From assembly GCA_913060645.1 (NCBI GenBank), contig CAJXSW010000010.1:1-44820 (forward strand): a stretch of 44,820 bases of DNA. Direction: 5' to 3'. The notes below the pieces were generated by a model. That model was given only the letters and a program-made list of their open reading frames with translations. It ran no database searches and was not told where the DNA came from. This document shows positions 30,792 to 39,481 of this stretch, piece by piece. Both the position numbers and the translations under genes were made by a program. Each line of letters begins with the position of its first letter. Within the stretch, counting starts at the first letter, position 1. The stretch comes from an uncultured Dokdonia sp. (GTDB taxonomy: Bacteria > Bacteroidota > Bacteroidia > Flavobacteriales > Flavobacteriaceae).

Positions 30792-31450
30792 TGTCTGTTT
30801 TTAAACATACACATCCTTATCCACCGTTTAATATTGAGAACGCCACAAAACTCATTGTAGGCACACTTCCTCCTCCTAGATTTACAGAAGGCACTCTTAA
30901 AACGGGAGATGTAAACTTTTGCTACGGCAGTATCGATGGGCAACTATGGCCTATTTTAAATAAGATTTTCAATCTCAATCTTACTTTTGAAACTACAGAG
31001 CAAGCCATTCAAGAGCGCAAAGATTTTCTCATATCTCGTAATATCGGTGTTTGTGATATTGTCGCTTCCTCAGAACGCATTAAAATAGACGCCTCAGATA
31101 TTGGGATGACTAATGTGACGCTTAGAGATATTTTCGGTTACTTGAGCAAATCTCCAAAAGTGGAAACACTATTATTCACAGGAGGAAATAGTAAAAACGG
31201 CCCTGAGTATTTCTTTAGGAAAGCTTGCAAAGAACAGGATGTAAAGTTGAAAGTGGTAAGTAGCGAAGTACCACGAGTTCATCAGTTTCAATGGCAAGGA
31301 CGCACTATTAAAACGGTTTCTCTCACTGCACCATCTGGAGCGGCAAATAGAGCCGTGGGCAGTCTTGCGCTTTACAAACAACTTAAAAAAGAGAATCCAC
31401 ATTTCAATACTATAGACTTCAGAGTCTTGCAGTACACTCCTTTCTTTTAA
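30791..31450 (+). CDS. Uracil-DNA-glycosylase superfamily protein
   Basis: A 219-residue protein with V-G-T-L-P-P-P-R-F at about 22-30 (the motif-1 loop position of UDG/Mug-like enzymes), a Y-G-S and L-W-P-I-L-N-K-I-F segment at about 45-61, I-G-V-C-D-I-V at about 79-85, and the C-terminal motif L-T-A-P-S-G-A-A-N-R at about 179-188, equivalent to the L-x-S/H-P-S-x-x-N-R loop. It probably acts on damaged or mismatched DNA bases. The exact family and activity are uncertain. Confidence 0.78.
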   Translation: MSVFKHTHPYPPFNIENATKLIVGTLPPPRFTEGTLKTGDVNFCYGSIDGQLWPILNKIFNLNLTFETTEQAIQERKDFLISRNIGVCDIVASSERIKIDASDIGMTNVTLRDIFGYLSKSPKVETLLFTGGNSKNGPEYFFRKACKEQDVKLKVVSSEVPRVHQFQWQGRTIKTVSLTAPSGAANRAVGSLALYKQLKKENPHFNTIDFRVLQYTPFF

Positions 31451-31459
31451 TTTTTTTAC

Positions 31460-31473
31460 GCTTTCGCGAAAGC
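31460..31473. repeat. Dispersed palindrome copy 10
   Basis: Perfect GCTTTCGCGAAAGC, 9 bases after the stop of the UDG-family gene. Confidence 0.95.
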
Positions 31474-31556
31474 GTAACTCAAACACTATACATCCAAAAA
31501 TAACTTACTTTTTATTTTTGAGCCAATTTGTATCTTCACACTTCAAGTACAACCAA

Positions 31557-33305
31557 ATGAAAAGACTTTTTTTACCCCTACTACTCGCCATTATCATAAG
31601 TTGTGGTGACACAAAAGATAATCCAAAAAATAAAGACTTTACTACGCGCTTTGAAAAAAGCGGAGGTACAGAAACGCCAACCTACCAAGAAGTCATCGCT
31701 TTTTATAAGGATCTCGATACTGCGTATCGCTCTATTAAAACCTATGAAGTAGGCACGACAGATGCTGGCGAACCGCTCACGCTAGTTACTTTTAATCCTA
31801 ATCGAAGTTTTGACAGTGAGTTTTCTGATGATAAAGATGTGCGTCGTATTCTCATTAATAATGGTATTCACCCTGGCGAGTCAGACGGGATCGATGCTAC
31901 CATGATGCTCATGCGAGATCTTGCACAAGGAAAGATAGAAGCTCCAGAAAACACATGGGTAAGTGCGATTGCAATTTATAATGTAGGTGGCGCTCTTAAC
32001 CGTAATAGCGGGACGAGAACCAATCAAAACGGACCAAAAGAATATGGTTTCCGAGGAAATGCTCAAAACTATGATCTTAACCGTGACTTTATAAAGCGTG
32101 ACACAAAAAATGCTGCCGCTTTTGCAGAAATTTATCACATGATTGAGCCAGATGTTTTTATAGATAATCACGTAAGCAATGGCGCAGATTATCAATACAC
32201 GCTCACACATCTCTTTACACAACACAACAAACTAGGAGGAGCATTAGGTGACTACGTGCATGATGAGTTCCAGCCTATGCTAGAGGAAGACCTTAAGACA
32301 AAAGACTGGGAGATTACTCCTTATGTGAACGTCTTTAATAGCACTCCAGAAAAAGGTTTTAGCCAATTTATGGATTACCCACGCTACTCGACGGGTTTTA
32401 CCTCGCTATGGAATACTATAGGGCTTATGGTAGAAACGCACATGCTTAAACCATACAAACCTAGAGTAGAAGGAACGTACGAATTGATGAAAAGCATCTT
32501 AAAAATCACTGCCGAGAACGGCACGAAAATTAAAGAAATGCGTGAAGGTGCTTTTAACGCTTTCGCGAAAGCGGAAACCTATCCCGTACAATTTGCTCTA
32601 GACACGACCAAAACCACAACCCTAGACTTCTTAGGCTATGAAGGAAAGATGCAACCTAGTGAATTAACAGGAAAGGAACGTCTTAAATATGACGTTAATA
32701 AACCCTTTACCAAGAAAGTTACTTACTACGATTATTTTAAGCCTACAAAGGAGGTAACGATACCAAAAGCTTATGTAATCCCCAGAGGTTACAGAGATGT
32801 TGCGCTTATTTTAAAGGCAAATGACATTAAATTTGATCAGCTTAAAAAGGACACGACATTTGTAGCTCAAGTATATCATATAGACACCTATGAAACTCGA
32901 AATAGCCCTTATGAAGGTCATTATTTACATTACAACACCAGTTTAAAAACTTCTGAAGAAGAAGTTACCATACCAAGAGGTGGTTATATAGTGCCTACAG
33001 ACCAGAAAGGAATACGCTACATTCTAGAAACGCTAGAGCCAGAGGCGACAGATAGTTTCTTTAACTGGAACTTTTTTGACACCATATTACAACAGAAGGA
33101 AGGCTTCTCGCCATACGTATGGGAAGATAAGGCTCAACAATTTCTTGAGACCCACCCTAAAATTAGAATAGAGTTTAATCTCAAGAAGTCGTTAAATCCT
33201 GATTTTGCAAATAATTGGTACGCTCAGCTAGACTGGATTCATAAAAAATCTTCTAGTTATGAGAAGGCACACCTACGCTACCCTATCGTTAGGATGCTTA
33301 ATTAA
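31557..33305 (+). CDS. M14-family zinc carboxypeptidase lipoprotein
   Basis: A 582-residue lipoprotein from ATG 31557 (signal ending I-I-S-C, Cys16); an upstream in-frame ATG at 31518 would add 13 residues before the signal. The M14 catalytic domain shows N-N-G-I-H-P-G-E-S-D-G (zinc-binding His and Glu), Y-D-L-N-R-D-F, D-N-H-V-S-N-G (third zinc ligand region) and G-L-M-V-E-T-H-M-L with the catalytic Glu. It would trim C-terminal residues from peptides outside the cytoplasm. The C-terminal about 250 residues are unassigned. Palindrome copy 11 encodes A-F-A-K-A in it. Confidence 0.88.
   Translation: MKRLFLPLLLAIIISCGDTKDNPKNKDFTTRFEKSGGTETPTYQEVIAFYKDLDTAYRSIKTYEVGTTDAGEPLTLVTFNPNRSFDSEFSDDKDVRRILINNGIHPGESDGIDATMMLMRDLAQGKIEAPENTWVSAIAIYNVGGALNRNSGTRTNQNGPKEYGFRGNAQNYDLNRDFIKRDTKNAAAFAEIYHMIEPDVFIDNHVSNGADYQYTLTHLFTQHNKLGGALGDYVHDEFQPMLEEDLKTKDWEITPYVNVFNSTPEKGFSQFMDYPRYSTGFTSLWNTIGLMVETHMLKPYKPRVEGTYELMKSILKITAENGTKIKEMREGAFNAFAKAETYPVQFALDTTKTTTLDFLGYEGKMQPSELTGKERLKYDVNKPFTKKVTYYDYFKPTKEVTIPKAYVIPRGYRDVALILKANDIKFDQLKKDTTFVAQVYHIDTYETRNSPYEGHYLHYNTSLKTSEEEVTIPRGGYIVPTDQKGIRYILETLEPEATDSFFNWNFFDTILQQKEGFSPYVWEDKAQQFLETHPKIRIEFNLKKSLNPDFANNWYAQLDWIHKKSSSYEKAHLRYPIVRMLN
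32559..32572. repeat. Dispersed palindrome copy 11 (coding)
   Basis: Perfect GCTTTCGCGAAAGC inside the M14 peptidase gene, read as A-F-A-K-A between the catalytic and C-terminal parts. Confidence 0.95.
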
Positions 33306-33896
33306 ATATTCTTTAGGAAAGATAAGCTTGATATTTTCGTAAGATTTATCAAGCGCTTTCTGTGATTTTTCAAAGTTGAGCCACTTGGCTTTCTTAATAC
33401 CTTCCTTTGCTTGCGGCACTAGCTCGTCTGTGCAGCTTGTGTGCATTTCAAACCAGAAGGTCTCCTTAAGACGGAACTCTCCATTACGTTTAAAAACGTG
33501 GTAAGTAATTTCCAGAGGCTTTTTAATAGTAAGACCAGTCACACCAGTCTCCTCCTCTACTTCTCTAATAGCACAGTCTTCTATATCTTCTTTTTTCTCG
33601 ATTTTACCTTTAGGTAAGTCCCAGCGACCGTTACGATGTATAAAAAGAATTTCTTTTTTATCATTATATACGAGTCCGCCGCCCGCTATTACAAGTTTGA
33701 GTTTCTTGCGCAGGTGCTTGAGTAACTTCTCTTCCTTAGGGTGGTAGAGGTTAATATATAACTGTTCTCCATCATATAATTTCTTGATCAATTTCTTGAT
33801 CTTGACCTTCTTTATGGAGATGGTTTTATAGTTCTTCCCTATTACCTTTTCTGTAGATAGAATAATAGGAATATCATTCACAAAAACTTTATACAT
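33273..33896 (-). CDS. Nudix hydrolase
   Basis: About 207 residues from ATG 33896 (M-Y-K-V-F-V-N-D); in-frame ATGs at 33902 and 33917 are possible, but the latter overlaps pyrE by 14 bases. A complete Nudix box G-K-I-E-K-K-E-D-I-E-D-C-A-I-R-E-V-E-E-E-T-G matches G-x5-E-x7-R-E-U-x-E-E-x-G. The N-terminal about 70 residues are a separate basic segment. It hydrolyses a nucleoside-diphosphate-linked compound, substrate unknown. It converges with and overlaps the 3' end of the M14 gene by 33 bases, and is divergent from pyrE with almost no intergenic space. Confidence 0.88.
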   Translation of the reverse strand: MYKVFVNDIPIILSTEKVIGKNYKTISIKKVKIKKLIKKLYDGEQLYINLYHPKEEKLLKHLRKKLKLVIAGGGLVYNDKKEILFIHRNGRWDLPKGKIEKKEDIEDCAIREVEEETGVTGLTIKKPLEITYHVFKRNGEFRLKETFWFEMHTSCTDELVPQAKEGIKKAKWLNFEKSQKALDKSYENIKLIFPKEYLIKHPNDRVA

Positions 33897-33899
33897 TTG
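33892..33899 (+). promoter_or_regulatory. -7 element of pyrE
   Basis: TACATTTG, perfect TAnnTTTG, with the pyrE ATG only 4 bases further on. A transcript from here would start at or next to the start codon (leaderless). No good -33 element is visible at 18 bp, and the element overlaps the start of the divergent Nudix gene. Confidence 0.5.
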
Positions 33900-33903
33900 C
33901 ATT

Positions 33904-34545
33904 ATGATTTTAGACAAAGAAACGGCAAAAAAAACTGCCGAATTGCTTTTGCAAATTAATGCAATAAAATTACAACCGCAAGAACCTTTTACATGGGCTT
34001 CTGGTTGGCAATCCCCAATTTATTGTGATAACCGCATCACTCTATCGTACCCTCCTATTAGGAACTACATTCATCAAGAAATGGCAAAGCAAGTAGAAAA
34101 CATCTACGGCAAGCCAGATGCTATTGTGGGTGTTGCTACAGGAGCCATAGGTATTGGTATGCTTGTTGCAGATTATCTCAACGTACCATTTGCTTATGTA
34201 CGTCCAGAGCCTAAGAAGCACGGACGTAAAAACCAGATAGAAGGTCACTTAGAACCTAACAGCACTGTTGTGGTGATAGAAGATCTTATAAGTACAGGTA
34301 AGAGTAGCCTTATGGCAGTAGAAGCTCTTAAAAATTCTAACATGACGGTAAAAGGGATGCTTGCCATCTTTACCTACGGTTTTGATACCGCTACTCAGAA
34401 TTTTGAAGAAGCTGGAGTTACACTAAACACACTTAGTGATTACTCTCATTTACTACTACAAGCTAGGGACACAAATTTTATTACCGAAGCACAACAAGAA
34501 ACGCTAGAAAACTGGCGTAAGAGCCCGTCAACCTGGGAAAAATAA
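33904..34545 (+). CDS. pyrE: Orotate phosphoribosyltransferase
   Basis: A 213-residue type I phosphoribosyltransferase converting orotate and PRPP to OMP in pyrimidine synthesis. It shows F-T-W-A-S-G-W-Q-S-P-I-Y-C-D-N-R at about 29-44, P-E-P-K-K-H-G at 101-107 and the PRPP loop V-V-V-I-E-D-L-I-S-T-G-K-S-S at 122-135. It is followed by a small SRPBCC gene after 16 bases. Confidence 0.96.
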   Translation: MILDKETAKKTAELLLQINAIKLQPQEPFTWASGWQSPIYCDNRITLSYPPIRNYIHQEMAKQVENIYGKPDAIVGVATGAIGIGMLVADYLNVPFAYVRPEPKKHGRKNQIEGHLEPNSTVVVIEDLISTGKSSLMAVEALKNSNMTVKGMLAIFTYGFDTATQNFEEAGVTLNTLSDYSHLLLQARDTNFITEAQQETLENWRKSPSTWEK

Positions 34546-34561
34546 TATTAAAAAAACCTAA

Positions 34562-34954
34562 ATGAATTTAGAAAGCCCTGTAAAGACGCTCAACAAGTCA
34601 CAAGAAGAAGTTTATAACTTCTTAATGAACATTGAGAACTTTGAAAAATTAATGCCAGAAAACACAAAGTTTGAAAAGATAAGCGACACACGTTTCCTTT
34701 TTGGACTTAAAGGAATGCCAGAAATAGTACTAGATCTTAAGGAAGGAATTCCTCATAGTAAAGTAGTACTAGGAGCCGCAAGTGACAAAATACCTTTCCA
34801 ACTTACTGCAGATATTAAAGAACTAGCAGCAGATAAAACTGAGGTACAACTTCACTTTGAAGGAGAATTTAACGCCATGATGGCAATGATGGTTAAAGGA
34901 CCTATCACAAAATTTATAGGTACACTTTCTGATAATATGGATGTAATTGCATAA
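34562..34954 (+). CDS. SRPBCC (START-like) family protein
   Basis: A 130-residue protein with the helix-grip pattern of the SRPBCC/polyketide-cyclase fold: L-N-K-S-Q-E-E-V-Y-N-F-L-M-N-I-E-N-F-E-K-L-M-P at about 10-32 (the N-terminal helix and F-x-x-L-M-P motif), central strands, and a C-terminal helix (about 100-128). The family binds hydrophobic ligands in a cavity. Its placement directly after pyrE is common among flavobacteria to my recollection; no function is implied. Confidence 0.78.
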   Translation: MNLESPVKTLNKSQEEVYNFLMNIENFEKLMPENTKFEKISDTRFLFGLKGMPEIVLDLKEGIPHSKVVLGAASDKIPFQLTADIKELAADKTEVQLHFEGEFNAMMAMMVKGPITKFIGTLSDNMDVIA

Positions 34955-34988
34955 CGCAGTTTAAATTCAATATTTCGCAAAAATCAAA

Positions 34989-35031
34989 GAAGTCCTACAA
35001 TCTTGAGCAATCTCGATGGTAGGACTTTTTT
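34989..35031 (+). terminator. Intrinsic terminator of pyrE-SRPBCC
   Basis: Outer stem AAGTCCTAC / GTAGGACTT (34990-34998 with 35019-35027) with a shorter pairing inside the loop, followed by a T run. Confidence 0.88.
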
Positions 35032-35064
35032 ATATGCTTATTTTTACATAATAAATTCAACAAT

Positions 35065-35910
35065 ATGGCAGACATAGAGAAGCTAGAAGCATTTGTAACC
35101 CAAGTGCGTAGAGATATCGTACGACAAGTACACAAAGTAAGTTCTGGACACCCAGGCGGATCATTAGGATGTGCCGAATTTATTTCGGTTCTCTATCAAG
35201 AGCTTATGGAACGCAAAGAAGGATTTGATATGGACGGTATAGGAGAAGACCTCTTCTTCCTTTCAAACGGGCATATCTCTCCAGTTTTTTATAGTGTATT
35301 AGCTCGTTCTGGATATTTCCCAGTCGAAGAGCTTAATACTTTTAGACTACTCAACTCTAGACTACAAGGACACCCTACTACACATGAAGGGCTTCCTGGA
35401 GTGCGTATCGCCTCTGGATCACTAGGTCAAGGATTAAGTGTTGCGGTAGGTGCAGCTCAAGCAAAAAAACTTAACAAAGACAACCACACTATCTATACCT
35501 TAATGGGAGATGGTGAATTGCAAGAAGGTCAAAACTGGGAAGCAATTATGTATGCTTCGGCAAAAAAGGTTGATAATATTATAGCTACCGTAGATCTTAA
35601 CGGTCAGCAGATAGATGGTAGCACAGACCACGTTTTAAATATGGGAAGTGTGCGTGCAAAGTTTGAAGCTTTTGGGTGGATTGTTCTTGATATCGAGCAA
35701 GGAAATGATGTAGAAGCTATTGTAAAAGGTATGAATCAAGCCAAAGATCTTTCTGGAAACGGAAAACCAGTTTGTGTATTATTACACACAATCATGGGTA
35801 ATGGTGTAGACTTTATGATGGGCACACACGCGTGGCATGGTAAAGCTCCTAATGATGAGCAACTCGCGAGTGCTCTAGCACAGAATCCAGAAACTTTAGG
35901 CGACTACTAA
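35065..35910 (+). CDS. Transketolase, N-terminal (TPP-binding) subunit
   Basis: A 281-residue protein equal to the first half of transketolase. It has S-S-G-H-P-G-G-S-L-G at about 26-35 and the TPP motif G-D-G-E-L-Q-E-G-Q-N ... V-D-L-N-G-Q at about 148-180. With the next gene it forms a split two-gene transketolase moving two-carbon units in the pentose phosphate pathway. It is separated from the C-terminal half by 48 bases containing palindrome copy 12. The split form is common in Bacteroidetes and archaea. Confidence 0.95.
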   Translation: MADIEKLEAFVTQVRRDIVRQVHKVSSGHPGGSLGCAEFISVLYQELMERKEGFDMDGIGEDLFFLSNGHISPVFYSVLARSGYFPVEELNTFRLLNSRLQGHPTTHEGLPGVRIASGSLGQGLSVAVGAAQAKKLNKDNHTIYTLMGDGELQEGQNWEAIMYASAKKVDNIIATVDLNGQQIDGSTDHVLNMGSVRAKFEAFGWIVLDIEQGNDVEAIVKGMNQAKDLSGNGKPVCVLLHTIMGNGVDFMMGTHAWHGKAPNDEQLASALAQNPETLGDY

Positions 35911-35926
35911 ACCTTTTTCTTATTAC

Positions 35927-35940
35927 GCTTTCGCGAAAGC
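35927..35940. repeat. Dispersed palindrome copy 12
   Basis: Perfect GCTTTCGCGAAAGC in the 48-bp gap between the two transketolase subunit genes, therefore inside an operon. Confidence 0.95.
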
Positions 35941-35958
35941 GTACCAAAAATCATTACA

Positions 35959-36912
35959 ATGAAAACATACGAAAATACAGGCAGTAAGGATACAAGATCA
36001 GGTTTTGGAGCAGGAATGACAGAATTAGGAAGAACAAATCCTAATGTGGTTTCTCTTTGTGCAGATCTTATAGGTTCTCTAAAAATACAGACGTTTATAG
36101 ATGAAAATCCTGAACGTTTTTTCCAAATAGGAATTGCCGAAGCCAATATGATGGGTATCGCCGCAGGACTAACAATAGGTGGCAAAATTCCTTTTACAGG
36201 AACTTTTGCAAACTTCTCTACGGGTCGTGTTTATGACCAGATTAGACAGTCTATCGCATATTCTGATAAAAATGTAAAAATATGTGCATCTCACGCAGGT
36301 CTTACCTTAGGTGAAGATGGTGCTACGCACCAAATTCTTGAAGACATCGGACTCATGAAGATGTTACCAGGGATGACAGTAATAAATACGTGTGATTATA
36401 ACCAGACCAAAGCGGCTACTATAGCTCTTGCAGATCACGTAGGGCCAGTTTATTTACGTTTTGGACGTCCAGTAGTAGCTAACTTCACTCCAGAAGATCA
36501 AAAATTTGAAATAGGGAAAGCAGTACAATTACAAGAAGGTAATGATGTAACTATTGTTGCGACTGGCCACCTAGTATGGGAAGCGCTTGAGGCTTGCAAA
36601 GTACTTAATGAAAAAGGTATCACAGCAGATGTAATCAATATACACACTATCAAACCTCTAGACGCAGAGGCAATCATCAAGTCTGTAAAAAAGACTGGAT
36701 GCGTGGTAACTGCAGAGGAGCATAACTTTTTAGGAGGTCTAGGAGAAAGTGTAGCAAGAGAGTTATCTCTTACTCACCCTGTGCCACAAGAGTATGTTGC
36801 GACAGCAGATACCTTTGGTGAAAGTGGGACGCCAGCACAACTTATGGAAAAGTACGGGCTTAATGCAGATGCTATTGTAAAGGCTGTAGAAAAAGTAGTT
36901 GCTAGAAAATAA
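35959..36912 (+). CDS. Transketolase, C-terminal (pyrimidine-binding) subunit
   Basis: A 317-residue protein equal to the second half of transketolase. The Pyr domain has T-R-S-G-F-G-A-G at about 12-19, F-Q-I-G-I-A-E-A-N-M at about 55-64 (the catalytic Glu that activates TPP), and G-E-D-G-A-T-H-Q at about 115-122. The C-terminal transketolase domain follows from about 190. It pairs with the upstream TPP subunit. Confidence 0.95.
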   Translation: MKTYENTGSKDTRSGFGAGMTELGRTNPNVVSLCADLIGSLKIQTFIDENPERFFQIGIAEANMMGIAAGLTIGGKIPFTGTFANFSTGRVYDQIRQSIAYSDKNVKICASHAGLTLGEDGATHQILEDIGLMKMLPGMTVINTCDYNQTKAATIALADHVGPVYLRFGRPVVANFTPEDQKFEIGKAVQLQEGNDVTIVATGHLVWEALEACKVLNEKGITADVINIHTIKPLDAEAIIKSVKKTGCVVTAEEHNFLGGLGESVARELSLTHPVPQEYVATADTFGESGTPAQLMEKYGLNADAIVKAVEKVVARK

Positions 36913-36944
36913 TCAAACAACACAACCGTTTACATAAAAGACAT

Positions 36945-36975
36945 AGGCAGTATGATTGTAACATACTGCCTTTTT
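36945..36975 (+). terminator. Intrinsic terminator of the transketolase operon
   Basis: Stem AGGCAGTATG / CATACTGCCT (36945-36954 with 36962-36971), loop ATTGTAA, then a T run. Confidence 0.92.
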
Positions 36976-37009
36976 ATTTGTCTCTTTATTAATCAATAAA
37001 ACTTCAATT

Positions 37010-37639
37010 ATGAAAAAAATCATTGTAGCAGTATTACTCTTATCAGGTATGACTGCATTTAGCCAAAGCGCTGGCTTCGGAATCAAGGGCGGACTCAATT
37101 ATGGCTCTGTAGGAGATCTAGAGTTTACCTCAGAATTTGCCGAGAGTACTTTTGACAAGGAAAATAAGTCTGGCTTTCACGCTGGTATTTATTATAAGGC
37201 AGTGTTTGCCGGTATCTTCATACAGCCAGAGTTACTTTACACAAAAATCAACACAGAATATCAGAGCAATATCTCGGGTTCAAATAGTATTGATTATGAA
37301 TTGTCAAAAATTGACATTCCAGTACTCGTAGGTTTCAATGTTATAGGCCCTTTAAATGTGAAAGCTGGACCTTCTTTTCAGTACATTATAGATGATGAAT
37401 TTGACGGGATAGACATTGATTTTGAAGATCCAGAAAATTCATTTACTGTAGGCTACCAACTAGGTGCAGGGCTTTCATTTGGTAAGCTAGGAATTGATGT
37501 GAGATATGAAGGAGCATTTACAGACAATACCATTGTAACAGAAGCACAGGCTGAAGATAATAGTGTAGGCTTTAAAGTAGATGCAAGACCATCGCAATGG
37601 ATTTTAAGTTTATCGTACTCTCTTGATGGAGGGAACTAG
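37010..37639 (+). CDS. Outer-membrane beta-barrel (porin-like) protein
   Basis: A 209-residue protein with a signal peptide ending T-A-F-S-Q (about residue 19). The mature part is alternating beta strands: F-G-I-K-G-G-L-N-Y-G at about 23-32, I-Q-P-E-L-L-Y at about 72-78, Y-Q-L-G-A-G-L-S-F-G at about 148-157, and a final strand S-L-S-Y-S-L. This is the pattern of the small OMP_b-brl_2/PorT-like barrels of Bacteroidetes. It has no partner gene. Confidence 0.8.
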   Translation: MKKIIVAVLLLSGMTAFSQSAGFGIKGGLNYGSVGDLEFTSEFAESTFDKENKSGFHAGIYYKAVFAGIFIQPELLYTKINTEYQSNISGSNSIDYELSKIDIPVLVGFNVIGPLNVKAGPSFQYIIDDEFDGIDIDFEDPENSFTVGYQLGAGLSFGKLGIDVRYEGAFTDNTIVTEAQAEDNSVGFKVDARPSQWILSLSYSLDGGN

Positions 37640-37660
37640 CTTTAAAAAATTATAGCTTTT

Positions 37661-37697
37661 AAAATCGGGTATTCTTTATGGGAATACCCGTTTTTCT
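37661..37697 (+). terminator. Intrinsic terminator after the beta-barrel gene
   Basis: Stem CGGGTATTC / GAATACCCG (37666-37674 with 37682-37690), 7-base loop, then a T-rich tract. Confidence 0.9.
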
Positions 37698-37858
37698 TTT
37701 TGGTATACCTTGTGCCTATTTTTAAGAGGAATATAAAACAAGTATTATGCTCAATCTCTAGCCTCGATGTTGAAGTTTATAATCTACATATCGAACCACT
37801 TAACATCTTTGATAACCTTCTCAAATCACTTCATTCAGCATCAAAAATCAGTTTAAAT

Positions 37859-37892
37859 AAAAAAGGCACATTGTTTGAACAATGTGCCTTTT
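37859..37892. terminator. Intrinsic terminator of the FKBP-like gene (bidirectional)
   Basis: A 15-bp perfect stem, AAAAGGCACATTGTT / AACAATGTGCCTTTT (37861-37875 with 37878-37892). A runs on the left give a T tract for leftward transcription. Confidence 0.88.
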
Positions 37893-37907
37893 AAGTATGT
37901 GTATTAC

Positions 37908-37921
37908 GTTTTCGCGAAAGC
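37908..37921. repeat. Dispersed palindrome copy 13 (one mismatch)
   Basis: GTTTTCGCGAAAGC. The core TTTCGCGAAA (37910-37919) is perfect, with C to T in the left arm. It lies 11 bases beyond the stop of the leftward FKBP-like gene. Confidence 0.9.
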
Positions 37922-37932
37922 TTAATTAAATT

Positions 37933-38955
37933 CTAACTATCTGCATCTAGATAATCAGGTATACCGTCTCCGTCTGTATCTGTATATGTAACAACTCCCG
38001 TTGTACTATTGATTACAATTTCATCTATTGTATCTCTACCATCACCATCATCATCGATATCAAGATGGTCATTTATTCCGTCTCCATCCGTATCAATAAA
38101 CGAAACTAAATTTCCATCTTCATCACGAATAATCTCTAATTTAGTAAGAACACCATCATTATCATCATTAGGATCTTGAAATGCTGCTGCACTGTCATTA
38201 TCTGGATTATCTGCATCATCAAAAAGGAAACCATTTCCATCGAGATCTTCATCTAAACTTTTAATACCGTCCCCATCATGATCCGTAACTCTAACATTAA
38301 AAACTGAAAATGTAAATATTAACGAACTATAAAGGTCGCCTGTATTACTTTGTGCAAAATAAGCTAATCCACTAGGAATAAATGCTGCCCCTATTCCAAA
38401 ATTTTCATAACTCGTAGTTCCATCCCCGTTTACAACAGGACCAGAACTAGCCCCTTTAAAACCAGCAAGCCCATTAGAAAATCCATCTATGGTAAATGGC
38501 AAGTCAAACCACTGAGGATTTGGTACTGATTCAAATACATCACCATAAATATTAACACCTTCAATTGTTGCAAAAACAGAATCTACAAATGTTGATGGCG
38601 CTTTTTCACTCTCTCCTTGCCTAGCCGATAATATATACAAGGTTTGTTCTGTATCAACTCTTGTATATGTAAGTGATCTTAGTTCAGGTCTATCAATGAT
38701 AGGAGTTTTATCTATATTATCTCCAGCAATAGTATCAAAGCGTACTTTATAATCAAATTCTTCTAAGGGATTTTCAAACTCTTCATAATTGTAAAAGTGT
38801 GTCTCAAGATATTCGCGTATTAACGCATCATCCTCAATAGACTGCTCCCCCCTATCACGTAATGGCACCGCTACCACACCATTATCATCGTCAGAAGGAC
38901 AACCAACACATAGTAATAAAACTATCGCTAAACCTAGGTAATTTCTTAATTTCAT
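37933..38955 (-). CDS. FKBP-like lipoprotein with C-terminal calcium-binding (TSP3-like) repeats
   Basis: A 340-residue lipoprotein from ATG 38955 (M-K-L-R-N, signal ending C-V-G-C, Cys19); an upstream ATG (39006) would bury the signal. Residues about 45-225 look like a Bacteroidetes FKBP-type prolyl isomerase: F-D-L-P-F-T-I-D-G-F-S-N-G-L-A-G-F at about 150-166 and I-P-S-G-L-A-Y-F at about 193-200. From about 225 come Asp-rich D-x-D-G-D-G-I and D-D-D-G-D-G repeats typical of thrombospondin type 3 calcium sites. It would be an envelope foldase or Ca-stabilised surface protein; isomerase activity is inference. Confidence 0.75.
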   Translation of the reverse strand: MKLRNYLGLAIVLLLCVGCPSDDDNGVVAVPLRDRGEQSIEDDALIREYLETHFYNYEEFENPLEEFDYKVRFDTIAGDNIDKTPIIDRPELRSLTYTRVDTEQTLYILSARQGESEKAPSTFVDSVFATIEGVNIYGDVFESVPNPQWFDLPFTIDGFSNGLAGFKGASSGPVVNGDGTTSYENFGIGAAFIPSGLAYFAQSNTGDLYSSLIFTFSVFNVRVTDHDGDGIKSLDEDLDGNGFLFDDADNPDNDSAAAFQDPNDDNDGVLTKLEIIRDEDGNLVSFIDTDGDGINDHLDIDDDGDGRDTIDEIVINSTTGVVTYTDTDGDGIPDYLDADS

Positions 38956-39044
38956 CAATTTTAATTTAAGGACTGCAAGATACAATTTTGATGTATTTTT
39001 GCACATTACTTTACCTTTATTAACGCGGTTTTATCCCTTTTTAT

Positions 39045-39440
39045 ATGAGAGTAGACAAATATTTATGGTGCGTGCGCTACTTTAAGACTAGATCGATAGC
39101 TACAGCAGCTTGCAAGAAAGGTCAAGTCAAAATTAACAACACCTCTATTAAACCTTCTCGAGACATATATCCTTCTGACACTATTTCTGTGCGTAAAAAC
39201 CAAGTCACTTACGTACTAGAGGTCCTTGACCTACCTGAAAGCAGGCTAGGTGCAAAACTAGTAGGCATGTATGTGCGCGACAAAACTCCTAAGGAAAATC
39301 TTGAGAAACTAGAATTACTTAAATACTCAAAAGATTATTATCGTAAAAAAGGAGTGGGTCGCCCTACTAAAAAAGACAGAAGAAGCATTGATGAGATTTA
39401 CAACAATGACGATTTTTTTAAAAGCGATGAAGAAGAATAG
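39045..39440 (+). CDS. S4-domain RNA-binding protein (Hsp15-like)
   Basis: A 131-residue protein. The S4 domain fills about 1-60 (M-R-V-D-K-Y-L-W-C-V-R-Y-F-K-T-R-S, then C-K-K-G-Q-V-K-I-N) as in Hsp15, which binds stalled 50S-nascent chain complexes. The C-terminal half is basic with K-K-G-x-G-R-P-T-K-K-D-R-R (about 104-116), then an acidic end. A possible -7 element TATTTTTG lies at 38994-39001. Confidence 0.88.
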   Translation: MRVDKYLWCVRYFKTRSIATAACKKGQVKINNTSIKPSRDIYPSDTISVRKNQVTYVLEVLDLPESRLGAKLVGMYVRDKTPKENLEKLELLKYSKDYYRKKGVGRPTKKDRRSIDEIYNNDDFFKSDEEE

Positions 39441-39481
39441 TAGGTTAATTGAATATCTTTAACCCATAAGCTAGCACAGAT

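Larger units (their letters stand above)
37640..37932. other. Intergenic region with two terminators and a palindrome
   Basis: This 293-bp stretch has a terminator for the beta-barrel gene (37661-37697), a longer hairpin serving the leftward FKBP-like gene (37859-37892) and palindrome copy 13. The about 160 bases between the hairpins hold an open frame (37700-37894) that ends inside the second hairpin and shows no protein-like features. I see no gene. Confidence 0.6.

Noticed and set aside
37700-37894. 64-codon frame after the beta-barrel gene
   Set aside because: It begins just past a terminator and ends inside another hairpin, with no recognisable protein features.
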